Shown piece by piece: positions 16,471 to 24,834 of a stretch of DNA of 64,000 nucleotides. The translations under genes were made by a program, and so were the position numbers. Source of the stretch: JAVVHH01 sp965199665 (GTDB taxonomy: Bacteria; Pseudomonadota; Alphaproteobacteria; Acetobacterales; Acetobacteraceae); NCBI GenBank assembly GCA_965199665.1, contig OZ241208.1:2976001-3040000 (forward strand), read 5' to 3'. Each line of letters begins with the position of its first letter. Position 1 is the first letter of the stretch. Below the pieces are notes generated by a model, which saw nothing but the letters and a program-made list of their open reading frames with translations, was not told the origin of the DNA and made no database searches.

Positions 16471-18866
16471 TGGAACGACCTTCGGTACGAGGGAAATGCG
16501 AGAAGAGCGACGAGGTAGAGCACCGCCGCGGCGGCCAGCACGCGGCTGAACCCGTCATGGACGGCGAGCATGTTGGCGAGCGGCGTCGCGACCACGGAGA
16601 AGGCGCCGTTGAGCGCCCAGGCCCAGGGCAGCATGGCCCCCGACCCGGCGCGCGCCAATCCGAGCGGGAACGGCGTGCCCAGCGCGATGGACACCGGCGC
16701 GGTGACGGCGAGCAACAGGGCGGCGCGGGCGGCCCAAGGCCACCCGATCGTCCCCAGCAGGAGTGGCTCCAGCCCCCACAGGGCGAGCAGGCACCAGCCG
16801 ATGATCACCGCCGACGCCGTGACGATCCCGCCCGGCAGCCGCCCGGCGAGCAAGCTGCCGAAGCCGGAGAACACCAGCATCCCGGTCAGCACGAGGGCAA
16901 AGGCGCTGGTGCGGTCGTTCAGGTAGAAGCTGGCCTTCTCGATCAGGAAGATCTCGATGCAGAGAAAGCCCAGTCCGAGGCAGGCGAAATAGACGATGGT
17001 CCGCCCGACCGGCGCCCGGCCATCGGCGGCGCCCGCCACCCGCGGCGCGAGCAGCGGCACGGCCAAGACCAACAGCGCCAGCACGGCGGACTGCACCAGC
17101 ACCGCCAGGTTGACGAGCTGGCCGACCTCCTGCTGCGGCAGGATCTCCAAGCGGGCCAGGATCGACGGCAGCCGGTCGAGGCGGAGGATGGCGTAGTAGA
17201 ACGGACGATCCAGCGTGATCGGCCGCAGGTCGAAGGCGTGCTGCGACGGGCTCGGCTGCCCACGGAGCACGGCCTCCGCCTCGTCGGCGACGGCGTCCTG
17301 CGCGGAACCGCTAGTTTCCACCTCGCCGCTCTCGAAATCGATCGGCGGCAAGTCGTTGTAGATCGTGGCGCGCGCGGCGGCGACGTCGATGCCGGGGTAG
17401 TAGGAAACGTCGAACGAGCGGTCGTCGCTCCAGCGGCGGACGGTGTCGATGCGGGCGGCGGTCCAGGGCTCGGCAGCGACCAGGATCCGGACGTTCCAGG
17501 CGGAGCGGTAGACCACCACGTGCCGCGTCGGGTCGGCGACGCCAGACGCGGCCAGCGCCTCGCGCACGGTGGCCAGCACGCGGACGGCGTAGACCGGGAA
17601 CTCGCGGATGGAGACCGGGACGGAGACGAGCCCGCCCGGGCGCAGCGCGCGCAGGTAGCCGCCGAGCGCCTCGGCCGAGAAGGCGGCCGCGTTGGCCTCG
17701 CCGGCATCCAGAAAATCGCCGGCGATGTCGACCAGGTCGTAGGCCCCGGACGGGGCGAGCGGGCTGGCGGCGGACAGGCGGACGCGCGGATCGGAGGGCG
17801 TGGCCGGGGCGGGGCCGAGGCCGTTGCGGACGGCGTCGAGCAAGACCGGATCGGGCTCGAGCGCGGTGACGTCGCCGGCGCCCAGGGCCAGCGCGCGGGC
17901 AACGGCCCAGCCGCCGGACGCGCCGACAAGCAGCACCCGGCCGCGCGGGGCGAGCTGGAAGGCCAGCGCGTCCAGCTCAGCCGGCGCGTAGTCGGCACGG
18001 GCGCCGCCGGGCTTGGGCAGGGCGGCGATGCGGCTGCCGTCGCGGTAGAGGCCGAACGAGGCGGGCGGACCGGGGACGCCGAGCATGCCGGCATTGTTGG
18101 ACACGTCCGTGTCGACGCGCTCGGTGAAGTCGTCGAGCAGGGCATAGAGCCCGCGCGGCGAGCGGATCTCGGCGACCACGGCCGCATCGGGCGTGTGCAG
18201 GGGCGCGTAGATCGCCTTGAAGTCGTTGTAGTCGGCCTGCGGTGCGCCGAGCAGGAGCGCCTCGCCCGCGCCCAGGGCGAGCAGGGCGGCGAGCAGCGGC
18301 GCCATCCGACGCGTGCCGATCAGCGCCGCCGCCGCGATCGGCAGCAGCAAGGCCGCCTCCAGCGCGAACGGGTGCAGCACCGCCATCAGCCCGAGTACGG
18401 CCGCCGCCCCCGCACCGGCGCCGGTGAGGTCGAAGCCGTAAACGGCGCCGATGCGCTCGGCGTTGAGCACGAAGCTCAGGCTGACGTAGAGCCCGGCCAG
18501 GAAGAAGAACGGCAGCAGCGCGGCGTAGTAGAGCGCGATGTTGCTGAGCTGAGCGGTGACGGTGGCGGCGTTCTGGAGCTGCAGCGGATTGAACGGGTTG
18601 ATCGTGGTGGCCCAGTAGCCGCCCGCGGCGGTGACGATCATCGCGGCCGGCAACCAGGCGAGCAGCGTTTCGCCATGCCGCAGCATCGCATCGCGCCCCA
18701 GCGCCACGGCGACGCCGCTGAGGGCGAAACCGGCCATGACGATGGAGATGATCCAGTAGCCGTATTCCGACCACTTCGCGACGGCGAAGTATCGCGTCAG
18801 CGCGATCTCGAAGCCGACCGCGGCGCCCGATACGAGAAACAGCGGCCAGAGCGAACGGCGCGTCAC
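16416..18866 (-). CDS. Membrane-embedded spermidine-synthase-like protein
   Basis: 816 aa. About six to seven hydrophobic segments in the first 210 residues are followed by a soluble Rossmann domain (about 260-560) with GRVLLVGASGGWAVARALAL and VTALEPDPVLLDAVRNG, the aminopropyltransferase or methyltransferase pattern. Further membrane segments follow in the last 220 residues. This layout belongs to the fused spermidine-synthase/transporter-like family of unknown reaction. It overlaps the hydrolase upstream (ATGA) and the methyltransferase downstream, so the three are one transcription unit. Substrate unknown; polyamine synthesis should not be assumed. Confidence 0.75.
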   Translation of the reverse strand: MTRRSLWPLFLVSGAAVGFEIALTRYFAVAKWSEYGYWIISIVMAGFALSGVAVALGRDAMLRHGETLLAWLPAAMIVTAAGGYWATTINPFNPLQLQNAATVTAQLSNIALYYAALLPFFFLAGLYVSLSFVLNAERIGAVYGFDLTGAGAGAAAVLGLMAVLHPFALEAALLLPIAAAALIGTRRMAPLLAALLALGAGEALLLGAPQADYNDFKAIYAPLHTPDAAVVAEIRSPRGLYALLDDFTERVDTDVSNNAGMLGVPGPPASFGLYRDGSRIAALPKPGGARADYAPAELDALAFQLAPRGRVLLVGASGGWAVARALALGAGDVTALEPDPVLLDAVRNGLGPAPATPSDPRVRLSAASPLAPSGAYDLVDIAGDFLDAGEANAAAFSAEALGGYLRALRPGGLVSVPVSIREFPVYAVRVLATVREALAASGVADPTRHVVVYRSAWNVRILVAAEPWTAARIDTVRRWSDDRSFDVSYYPGIDVAAARATIYNDLPPIDFESGEVETSGSAQDAVADEAEAVLRGQPSPSQHAFDLRPITLDRPFYYAILRLDRLPSILARLEILPQQEVGQLVNLAVLVQSAVLALLVLAVPLLAPRVAGAADGRAPVGRTIVYFACLGLGFLCIEIFLIEKASFYLNDRTSAFALVLTGMLVFSGFGSLLAGRLPGGIVTASAVIIGWCLLALWGLEPLLLGTIGWPWAARAALLLAVTAPVSIALGTPFPLGLARAGSGAMLPWAWALNGAFSVVATPLANMLAVHDGFSRVLAAAAVLYLVALLAFPSYRRSFQWQPSTSRSPAEPSSPPP

Positions 18867-19726
18867 GAGGGCCAGACCCGGCGGCGGAGGAAGTCGGCCA
18901 GCAGCGCGTCGAACTTGGCGGCCTCGTCCACGAACAGGGCGTGCCCGGCCTGCTCGAACAGGGCGGTCTCGGCGCGGGGATCGTTGGCGGCCAGGTTGGC
19001 GGCCTGGGCGGCGAAGCGGGGGCGGACGACGTACAGGATCGGCTTGCCGACCGAGTAGACCGCCTGGCGCCAGAAGGTCCGCGGGACCGCGTAGTTGGAC
19101 AGCTTGGCGGCGGCGAAGGCGGGGGTGCGCAGGGCGTCGTCGGTCAAGCGCTCGAGATAGGCCTCGCCGGGGCTGCGGCTGAACATGCCGCGCACGAAGA
19201 GGCGCATCCGCTCCTCGCGCGACAGGGTCGGGCCGCGGCGGGCCGGCGCGCGGGAGGCGATGGGCGCGGGCTCCTCGCCCACGGAGTTGTCGATCAGCAC
19301 CAGGGCGCTCACCAGCCCGCCGCCATATTGGCTGACGTAGGACAGGCTATCCAATACGCCGAGCGACCAGCCCACCAGCGCGACCGGGCGGTTGCCGTTG
19401 GCGGCGATCAGTTCGGCGATGTCCTCGCCGCGGCGGAGGTGGTCGTAGCCCGATGCCGGAACGTCGCTCTCGCCCTGGCCGCGCGGATCCAGCGCCAGGA
19501 CGTGGTAGCGGCCGGAGAAGCGGTCGATCTGCTCCTGGAAGATCCAGGCCGGCATGGTCCAGCCCGGCACGAACACGATCGTGTTGCGCGCGCGGTCGCC
19601 GGCCTCGATGACGTGTAGCCGGACGCCGTCGCTGGTGGTGAACTGCAGGTCGCGCGCCATCACGGGCTGCAGCGAGGCGGCGAGAAGCGCAGCAGCGGAG
19701 GCGAGTGTCAGCAAGGCAAGCCGCAT
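18863..19726 (-). CDS. Exported alpha/beta hydrolase
   Basis: 287 aa with a signal peptide (LLTLASAAALLAASLQPVMA). The alpha/beta hydrolase core shows FVPGWTMPAWIFQ, LDPRGQGESD, nucleophile elbow GWSLGV and a C-terminal HALFVDE with the catalytic His. Acts in the periplasm on an ester-like or related substrate that cannot be named. First gene of the unit hydrolase, membrane spermidine-synthase-like, isoaspartyl-methyltransferase-like. Confidence 0.82.
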   Translation of the reverse strand: MRLALLTLASAAALLAASLQPVMARDLQFTTSDGVRLHVIEAGDRARNTIVFVPGWTMPAWIFQEQIDRFSGRYHVLALDPRGQGESDVPASGYDHLRRGEDIAELIAANGNRPVALVGWSLGVLDSLSYVSQYGGGLVSALVLIDNSVGEEPAPIASRAPARRGPTLSREERMRLFVRGMFSRSPGEAYLERLTDDALRTPAFAAAKLSNYAVPRTFWRQAVYSVGKPILYVVRPRFAAQAANLAANDPRAETALFEQAGHALFVDEAAKFDALLADFLRRRVWPS

Positions 19727-19800
19727 GCGAGGGTTATGCCCTCGTGGTGAAGTGATGTGTCAACCTTTCGAGCGTGAGACGAACCGCTTTTTGGAGACCG

Positions 19801-19986
19801 GTGTTGGACGAAAGTGACGATAACGGAAGCGATCCGGGTCGCACGCGGCAGTTGGTCGCCGCCGTGCTGGTGATCGTCGCCCTGCTCGCGGTCGGGCTCT
19901 GGCTCGCCGGGGCGCTACGGGGCAACAGCGCGATCCAGGATTGCGTGGCGGCCGGCCGCACCAACTGTGCGCCGGTGGCGCAGTAA
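19801..19986 (+). CDS. Small single-TM protein
   Basis: 61 aa from the GTG at 19801, which has GGAG four bases upstream; another GTG at 19774 would add nine residues. An acidic N-terminus (DESDDNGSD) is followed by one membrane helix (LVAAVLVIVALLAVGLWLAG) and a short tail with two Cys (IQDCVAAGRTNCAPV). The Cys-containing tail would lie outside and looks like that of small conserved proteins of Acetobacteraceae, from memory. Function unknown. Confidence 0.55.
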   Translation: MLDESDDNGSDPGRTRQLVAAVLVIVALLAVGLWLAGALRGNSAIQDCVAAGRTNCAPVAQ

Positions 19987-20047
19987 GCCGCCTCAGGCTG
20001 GCAGGCGCAAGCGCAGGGTGCGTAAGGCGGGCCTGGCGGTCGGGGAT

Positions 20048-21568
20048 CTAGTGGGAGATCTCCTGGGGCGCGGTCGCGACCCCGGAGCGGAGTTGCTGGT
20101 CCTTCATGACCGCGGCAATGATCACGGCGACGATCAGCAGCGTGAGGCAGACGCCGAAAGCCAGGGTGAAGCCGCCTGCCAACGCCGCGCGCGCCTGCAT
20201 GAGGTGTTCCGCCGCGCCGCCGCCGCCGCGCAGTGCGCCCAGGTCGGTCGCCGGCAGCCCGGCGGCGGCCAGCCCCGCGTTGAAGCGCGACGCCAGCAGG
20301 GAGCCGACGATGGTGCTGCCGAACGCGCCGCCCATCGAGCGCAGAAACAGCAGCGACCCGGTCGCCGCTCCCACGTCCCGCCGCTCGGCCGCGTTCTGCA
20401 CTTGCATCAATACGCTGGGCATGGTGACGCCGATGCCGAGGCCGAGCAGCACCGACATCAACAGCACCAGCCACAGCGTGCCGCTGGTCGATTGCAGCGT
20501 CAGCCCGAGCAGCCCGGTCACGCAGCACAGCAGCCCGGCCAACACGATGCCCTTGGTCCGCCCGATGCGGCGGGCGAGCTGCCCCCCGGTGAACGCGCCG
20601 ACCACGCTGGAGGCCAGGAACGGCATGACCAGCAGGCCGGACGCTTCCGCGTCGAAGCCGAGCACGAGCTGGAACAAGAGCGGCAGCAGAAAGGTGGCGC
20701 CGAACAGGCCCAGCGAGGTGAAGAACGCGATCAGCACGCCGCACAGGAAGGTGCGGTTGGCGAATAGCCGCGGTGGCAGGACCGGGTCGACGGCGCGGTT
20801 CTCCTGCCAGGTGAGCGCCACCAGCATCAGGATGCCGGCCGCGCCGAGCGCCACCACCGGCGCCGAATCCCACGGGAGCTCGACCCCGCCCCAGCTCAGC
20901 ATCAACAGCAGCGACGTCACGCTGCCGATCAACAGGGCCGAGCCGGCGTAGTCGATCCGCACCTCGCGCTTCTGGGTGCGGATCATCTTCAGCGCGCGGT
21001 TGCACAGCCAGAGCGCGACCAGCCCGATCGGCAGGTTGGCCCAGAAGATCCAGCGCCAGGACAGGTTGTCCGTCACCCAGCCGCCGACGATGGGACCCGC
21101 GATGGACGAGACGCCCCACATGGAGGCCATGTAGCCCTGGTAGCGGCCGCGCTCGCGCGGGGCGACGACGTCCGCGATCGAAGCCTGCGCCATCGACATC
21201 AGCCCGGCGCCACCCAGCCCCTGGATGGCGCGGAACACGATGAGCTGCGGCAGCGTCTGCGCGAAGCCGCAGGCCAGGCTGGCGATGATGAACAGGATCA
21301 GGCTCGGCACCAGCAGCGCCCGGCGGCCCCAGATATCCGACAGCTTGCCGATGATGGGCGTCGCCGCGGTGGAGGTCAGCAGATAGGCGGTGACGATCCA
21401 GGCGAGATGCCCGAAGGCGTTGAGATCGGCCGCCATGGCGGGCACGGCCGGAATGATGACGGTCTGGTCGAGCGACGACAGGAAGATGCAGAGCATGATC
21501 CCGGTGATGACCCGCAGGATCTGCTGGTGCGTGTAGGATGGGATGTCGCCGGGGGCGTCGTCGGGCAT
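20048..21568 (-). CDS. DHA2-family (EmrB/QacA-type) multidrug exporter, 14 TM
   Basis: 506 aa with 14 hydrophobic segments. DHA2 signatures: LDQTVIIPAVPAMAADL in TM1, GKLSDIWGRRALL (motif A) and FRAIQGLGGAG with GPIVGGWVTDNLSWRWIF (motif C region). Proton-driven efflux of hydrophobic compounds at the inner membrane. No EmrA-like adaptor or regulator is adjacent, so its substrate and control are not readable. Ends 31 bp from the glycan cassette. Confidence 0.9.
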   Translation of the reverse strand: MPDDAPGDIPSYTHQQILRVITGIMLCIFLSSLDQTVIIPAVPAMAADLNAFGHLAWIVTAYLLTSTAATPIIGKLSDIWGRRALLVPSLILFIIASLACGFAQTLPQLIVFRAIQGLGGAGLMSMAQASIADVVAPRERGRYQGYMASMWGVSSIAGPIVGGWVTDNLSWRWIFWANLPIGLVALWLCNRALKMIRTQKREVRIDYAGSALLIGSVTSLLLMLSWGGVELPWDSAPVVALGAAGILMLVALTWQENRAVDPVLPPRLFANRTFLCGVLIAFFTSLGLFGATFLLPLLFQLVLGFDAEASGLLVMPFLASSVVGAFTGGQLARRIGRTKGIVLAGLLCCVTGLLGLTLQSTSGTLWLVLLMSVLLGLGIGVTMPSVLMQVQNAAERRDVGAATGSLLFLRSMGGAFGSTIVGSLLASRFNAGLAAAGLPATDLGALRGGGGAAEHLMQARAALAGGFTLAFGVCLTLLIVAVIIAAVMKDQQLRSGVATAPQEISH

Positions 21569-21599
21569 GGGATTTTCCTACGCCTCCCCGGCCGCCGCG

Positions 21600-22679
21600 T
21601 CAGCCTTTCTGCGCCATCTCCGACCGGAACAGCGCATCCACGGCCACGGCGCGCTGGGCATAGGTGTGGTCGGCGACGATGCGGCGCCGGGCGGCGTCGC
21701 CGATGGCGCGGGCGCGCTCGGGGGTCAGGCGGCGCAGGTGGTCGGCGACGTCCTGTCCGTCGCGCGCGACCAACACCTCCCGCTCCGGCTCCAGGAACAG
21801 CTCGATGCCCTCCCAGGCGTCGGTGATGAGGCAGGCGCCGGCGCCGGCGGCCTCGAACACGCGGGTGGCGGGCGAGAAGCCGACGGCGGCCATGCTGTCG
21901 CGCGCGACGTTCAGCACGGCGGCGGCGGAACAGTTGAAGGCGTTGTGGTCGGCGGTGCCGACATGGCCGAGGGCGCGGACGTTGGGCGGCATGGGCTTGT
22001 CGTGCCAGCCATTGCCGCCGAGCAGAAAGGCGCGCTCCGGCGCCAACGCCGCAGCGCGCAGGAAGAACTCCTCCACCCGCGCCTCCCGGTCCGGCAGCCT
22101 GTTGGCGAGAAAGGCGAGGTCGGTGGCCAAACGCGGCTCCGGCGGGACCGGATGGTGAGTGGCCGGGTCGAGCGCATTGTAGATCGGCACGCACTGCTTG
22201 GCGCCGAAGCCGCGATAGGCATCGACGACCGGCGGGCCGCCGCCATAGGTCAGCACCCCGTCGAGCTGCGGCAGGGCGGCGCGCAGCGTGTGCGCGGGCT
22301 CGGAGCGGAGCCCGTCCAGCGTGGCGGCGGCGTCAACGTCCCAGAACAGCTTGAGCTGGTGTGGCTTGCCCCGGGTCAGGATGCCGGCGAGCAGCTCGTC
22401 GTCGAACACGCCGACGCCGCTCGCCTTGACGACGATGTCCGCCGCGGAGACCTCGTTCAGGACGGAACGCAGCCCGTCCATGGTGGCGGGATAAACCACC
22501 ACGCGGGCGTAGGGCGGTGGGTCGATGTCGCGATGGCTCTGCCGGTCGAACGCGTCGGGCTCGTAGAAGGTGATCCGGTAGCCGAGCGGCGCCAGCGCGG
22601 AGAGGATGCCGCGGTAATAAGTGGCCGCGCCGTTCCAGTAGGAGGACAGCAGGCTCGAACCGTAGAAGGCGATGCGCAT
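21600..22679 (-). CDS. Glycosyltransferase, CgeB-like (cassette gene 6)
   Basis: 359 aa from MRIAFYGSSLLSSYWNGAA, joined to the upstream gene by a TGATG junction. GT-B type: the C-terminal domain holds NVARDSMAAVGFSPATRVFE, AAGAGACLITDAWEGIELF and a final DHTYAQRAV helix, as in CgeB/DUF3880-type glycosyltransferases. It probably transfers a nucleotide-activated sugar to a glycan in the cytoplasm. Last of six tightly overlapping cassette genes. Confidence 0.8.
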   Translation of the reverse strand: MRIAFYGSSLLSSYWNGAATYYRGILSALAPLGYRITFYEPDAFDRQSHRDIDPPPYARVVVYPATMDGLRSVLNEVSAADIVVKASGVGVFDDELLAGILTRGKPHQLKLFWDVDAAATLDGLRSEPAHTLRAALPQLDGVLTYGGGPPVVDAYRGFGAKQCVPIYNALDPATHHPVPPEPRLATDLAFLANRLPDREARVEEFFLRAAALAPERAFLLGGNGWHDKPMPPNVRALGHVGTADHNAFNCSAAAVLNVARDSMAAVGFSPATRVFEAAGAGACLITDAWEGIELFLEPEREVLVARDGQDVADHLRRLTPERARAIGDAARRRIVADHTYAQRAVAVDALFRSEMAQKG

Positions 22680-23767
22680 CACGGGGTCAATCGTTCCACA
22701 ATGGCAAGAAGCTCCTGGACGCGTGCGGCGCACGTGTGACGGTCGCGGATGGTCGCCAGGCCGCTGGCCGCCAGGGACCGGCGCAGGTGGGCGTCGTCAC
22801 GCAGGCGGGCGAGTTGGGCGATCATCTCGCCGCCGTCGCGGGCGACGAGGTAGTCCTGGCCGGGGGTGAACAGGTGCTCCCGATCCTCCCACGGCGCCGA
22901 AACGAGCGGGATACCGCAGGCAAGCGCCTCGAACACGCGGATGGTCGGGATGCCGGGCAGTTGCGTGGCGTAGAAGCGGCGCGGGACGTGCACGGTCAGG
23001 AGATAGTTCGCGAACACCTCCGGCGCGCGGTGATTGGGCAGCCAGCCGCGATAGTCCGCGCCGTAGCGCTCCAGCAGGGCCAATGCCTCGGACGGATAGC
23101 GGACGCCGTGGATGGTGAGCGGGATGCCGAGTTCGGCGGTGGGGCGGAGCAGGAAGTCCTCCAGCTCGGCGGTGCGCTCGCCATCGCCCCAATTGCCGAT
23201 CCAGACGGCGCCGGTGCGCGTGGTCTCGTTCGCGGGCGGGTGGAACAGGCTGATGTCGGCCGCTTCGTGCCACACGAACACGCGGTCGCCCCAGCCCCAG
23301 CCGCGGTAGATGTCGGCCAGGGTCTGGCCGAAGGCGAGCACGCCGTCATAGCCGGAAAGATCAAAGGCGCGCATGGCCGCCGGATCGCTGACGGCGCGGT
23401 GGTGCGTGTCATGGAACAACAGCACGAACCGGCCGCCGGCGCGCCGGATCGCGCCGAGTTGCGCGACCAGCGCCGAGTCGGTCCATTCGTGGACGAGCAC
23501 GAGGTCGGCGCCGGCGACGAGCGGGGCCGGGTCGGAGCTGGGAGCGAAGGTGGTGGCGCGCAATTCGGGATAGGCGGCCTGCCACGAATCCGCGGCGTCC
23601 GGGCCGGCATCGCGGATGAGGTTCTCGCGGCTCCAGCTCGGCTCCGGCTGCAAGGAGACCACGTCGTGCCCGCGGGCGACGAGGTCGCGCAGGATGCCGC
23701 GGAGGAAATGCGCGTTGCCATGGTTCCAGCAGGAGGAGAGCGCGTGGCTGAAATAGACGATACGCAT
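22679..23767 (-). CDS. Glycosyltransferase, CgeB-like (cassette gene 5)
   Basis: 362 aa starting MRIVYFSHALSSCWNHGNAH, with a TGATG junction to the gene before it. Similar in design to its downstream neighbour: FLRGILRDLVARGHDVVSL near the N-terminus and IPTIRVFEALACGIPLVSAP with WEDREHLFTPGQDYLVARDG in the C-terminal nucleotide-sugar domain. The two genes probably arose by duplication. Donor and acceptor unknown. Confidence 0.82.
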   Translation of the reverse strand: MRIVYFSHALSSCWNHGNAHFLRGILRDLVARGHDVVSLQPEPSWSRENLIRDAGPDAADSWQAAYPELRATTFAPSSDPAPLVAGADLVLVHEWTDSALVAQLGAIRRAGGRFVLLFHDTHHRAVSDPAAMRAFDLSGYDGVLAFGQTLADIYRGWGWGDRVFVWHEAADISLFHPPANETTRTGAVWIGNWGDGERTAELEDFLLRPTAELGIPLTIHGVRYPSEALALLERYGADYRGWLPNHRAPEVFANYLLTVHVPRRFYATQLPGIPTIRVFEALACGIPLVSAPWEDREHLFTPGQDYLVARDGGEMIAQLARLRDDAHLRRSLAASGLATIRDRHTCAARVQELLAIVERLTP

Positions 23768-24834
23768 CAGACGCGGACTCCGAGCCGGCGGTGCACGGCG
23801 AGCGTGCCGGCGATCATGGTATCGACGGTGTAGGCCCGGGCGCGCTCGGCGGCGCCGCGATCGCCGGTGTCGGCCAGGGCGGCGCGGAGCGTGGGCGCCG
23901 GGTCGGCATCGAGCGGAACGAAGCGGGCGACCCCGTCCCACAGCTCGCGGAAGGACGGAATGTCGGACAGCACCAGCCGCAGCCCGGCCTGCGCGGCCTC
24001 CAGCACGGACAGGCCGAACGGCTCGTAGCGGGCCAGCGAGGCGAACACGGTGGCGCCGGCATAGGCGTCCCGCATCGCCGCGGGACCCAGCGTGCCGAGG
24101 AGATGGAGGTTCGCCAGCTCGATCCGGGCGCCGTTCGGGCCGGCGACGGGACCGGCGGCGCGGATCGGAGCGTCGAGATCGGGTGCGGCGCGGTCGAGGG
24201 CGGCGGCATTCTTGGCCTCGTCCCACAAGCGGCCGGCGGTGAGGATGGCGGGCTCCGCCACGCCCGAGCGTCGGCTCGTGACGTCGAGTGGAGGAGAGCC
24301 GTTATGGACCACCGTGATCGGCAGGTCGCCATAGGCGCGCCGGGTCGCGGCGGCGTGGGCACGGGTGGGGGCGATGGCGGCCTCGGCGGTGCAGAGGCCG
24401 GCCCGGGTCGCCGCCGTGCGCCACGCGAAATCGGGCGGCAACGGGCCGCCGCAGACGGCCTCCCACCACGTCGCGACGCAGGAATGCGCCACCGCGACCA
24501 CCGGCACCGGCCAGGGTCGCGACCCGGCCAGCGCGGGGGCGTGCAGATGCACCGACGAGACCCCGGCCTGCTCCGCCACGGCGCGCAGTTCCGTCACGGC
24601 GGCGGCGAGATCGGCCGGGTCGTCGGCGGTCCAGTCCAGCGGCAAGCCGGTCTCGATCATGCGGAGCCCGGCGGCTTCCGCCCGCTGCGCCGCCGATGGC
24701 GCGGGGCCGAGCACGGCGAGCACCGGCTCGGGCAAGCCGCGGGCCAGGTCGAGCGAGTAGCGCCACACGCCGCCCACGGCGTCCGTCGTCAGCAGCATGC
24801 GGGAAGGCGCCGGCGTCGTCAGGCCGTCCGGCAC
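23767..24834 (-). CDS. Glycosyltransferase family 4-like (cassette gene 4)
   Basis: 355 aa from the GTG at 24834, which has GGAG five bases upstream and overlaps the radical SAM gene by 16 bp; the ATG at 24798 (MLLTTDAVGGVWRYSLDLAR) is a shorter alternative without a ribosome-binding site. GT4 features: LLTTDAVGGVWRYS at the start, ITVVHNGSPP, ILTAGRLWDEAKN and the donor-binding FASLARYEPFGLSVLEAAQ with the E-x7-E pattern. Transfers an unknown sugar with retention. Confidence 0.83.
   Translation of the reverse strand: MPDGLTTPAPSRMLLTTDAVGGVWRYSLDLARGLPEPVLAVLGPAPSAAQRAEAAGLRMIETGLPLDWTADDPADLAAAVTELRAVAEQAGVSSVHLHAPALAGSRPWPVPVVAVAHSCVATWWEAVCGGPLPPDFAWRTAATRAGLCTAEAAIAPTRAHAAATRRAYGDLPITVVHNGSPPLDVTSRRSGVAEPAILTAGRLWDEAKNAAALDRAAPDLDAPIRAAGPVAGPNGARIELANLHLLGTLGPAAMRDAYAGATVFASLARYEPFGLSVLEAAQAGLRLVLSDIPSFRELWDGVARFVPLDADPAPTLRAALADTGDRGAAERARAYTVDTMIAGTLAVHRRLGVRV

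Noticed and set aside
16464..19058. 864-codon plus-strand frame opposite the membrane spermidine-synthase-like gene
   Set aside because: Low-complexity Gly/Arg/Asp composition; an antisense shadow.
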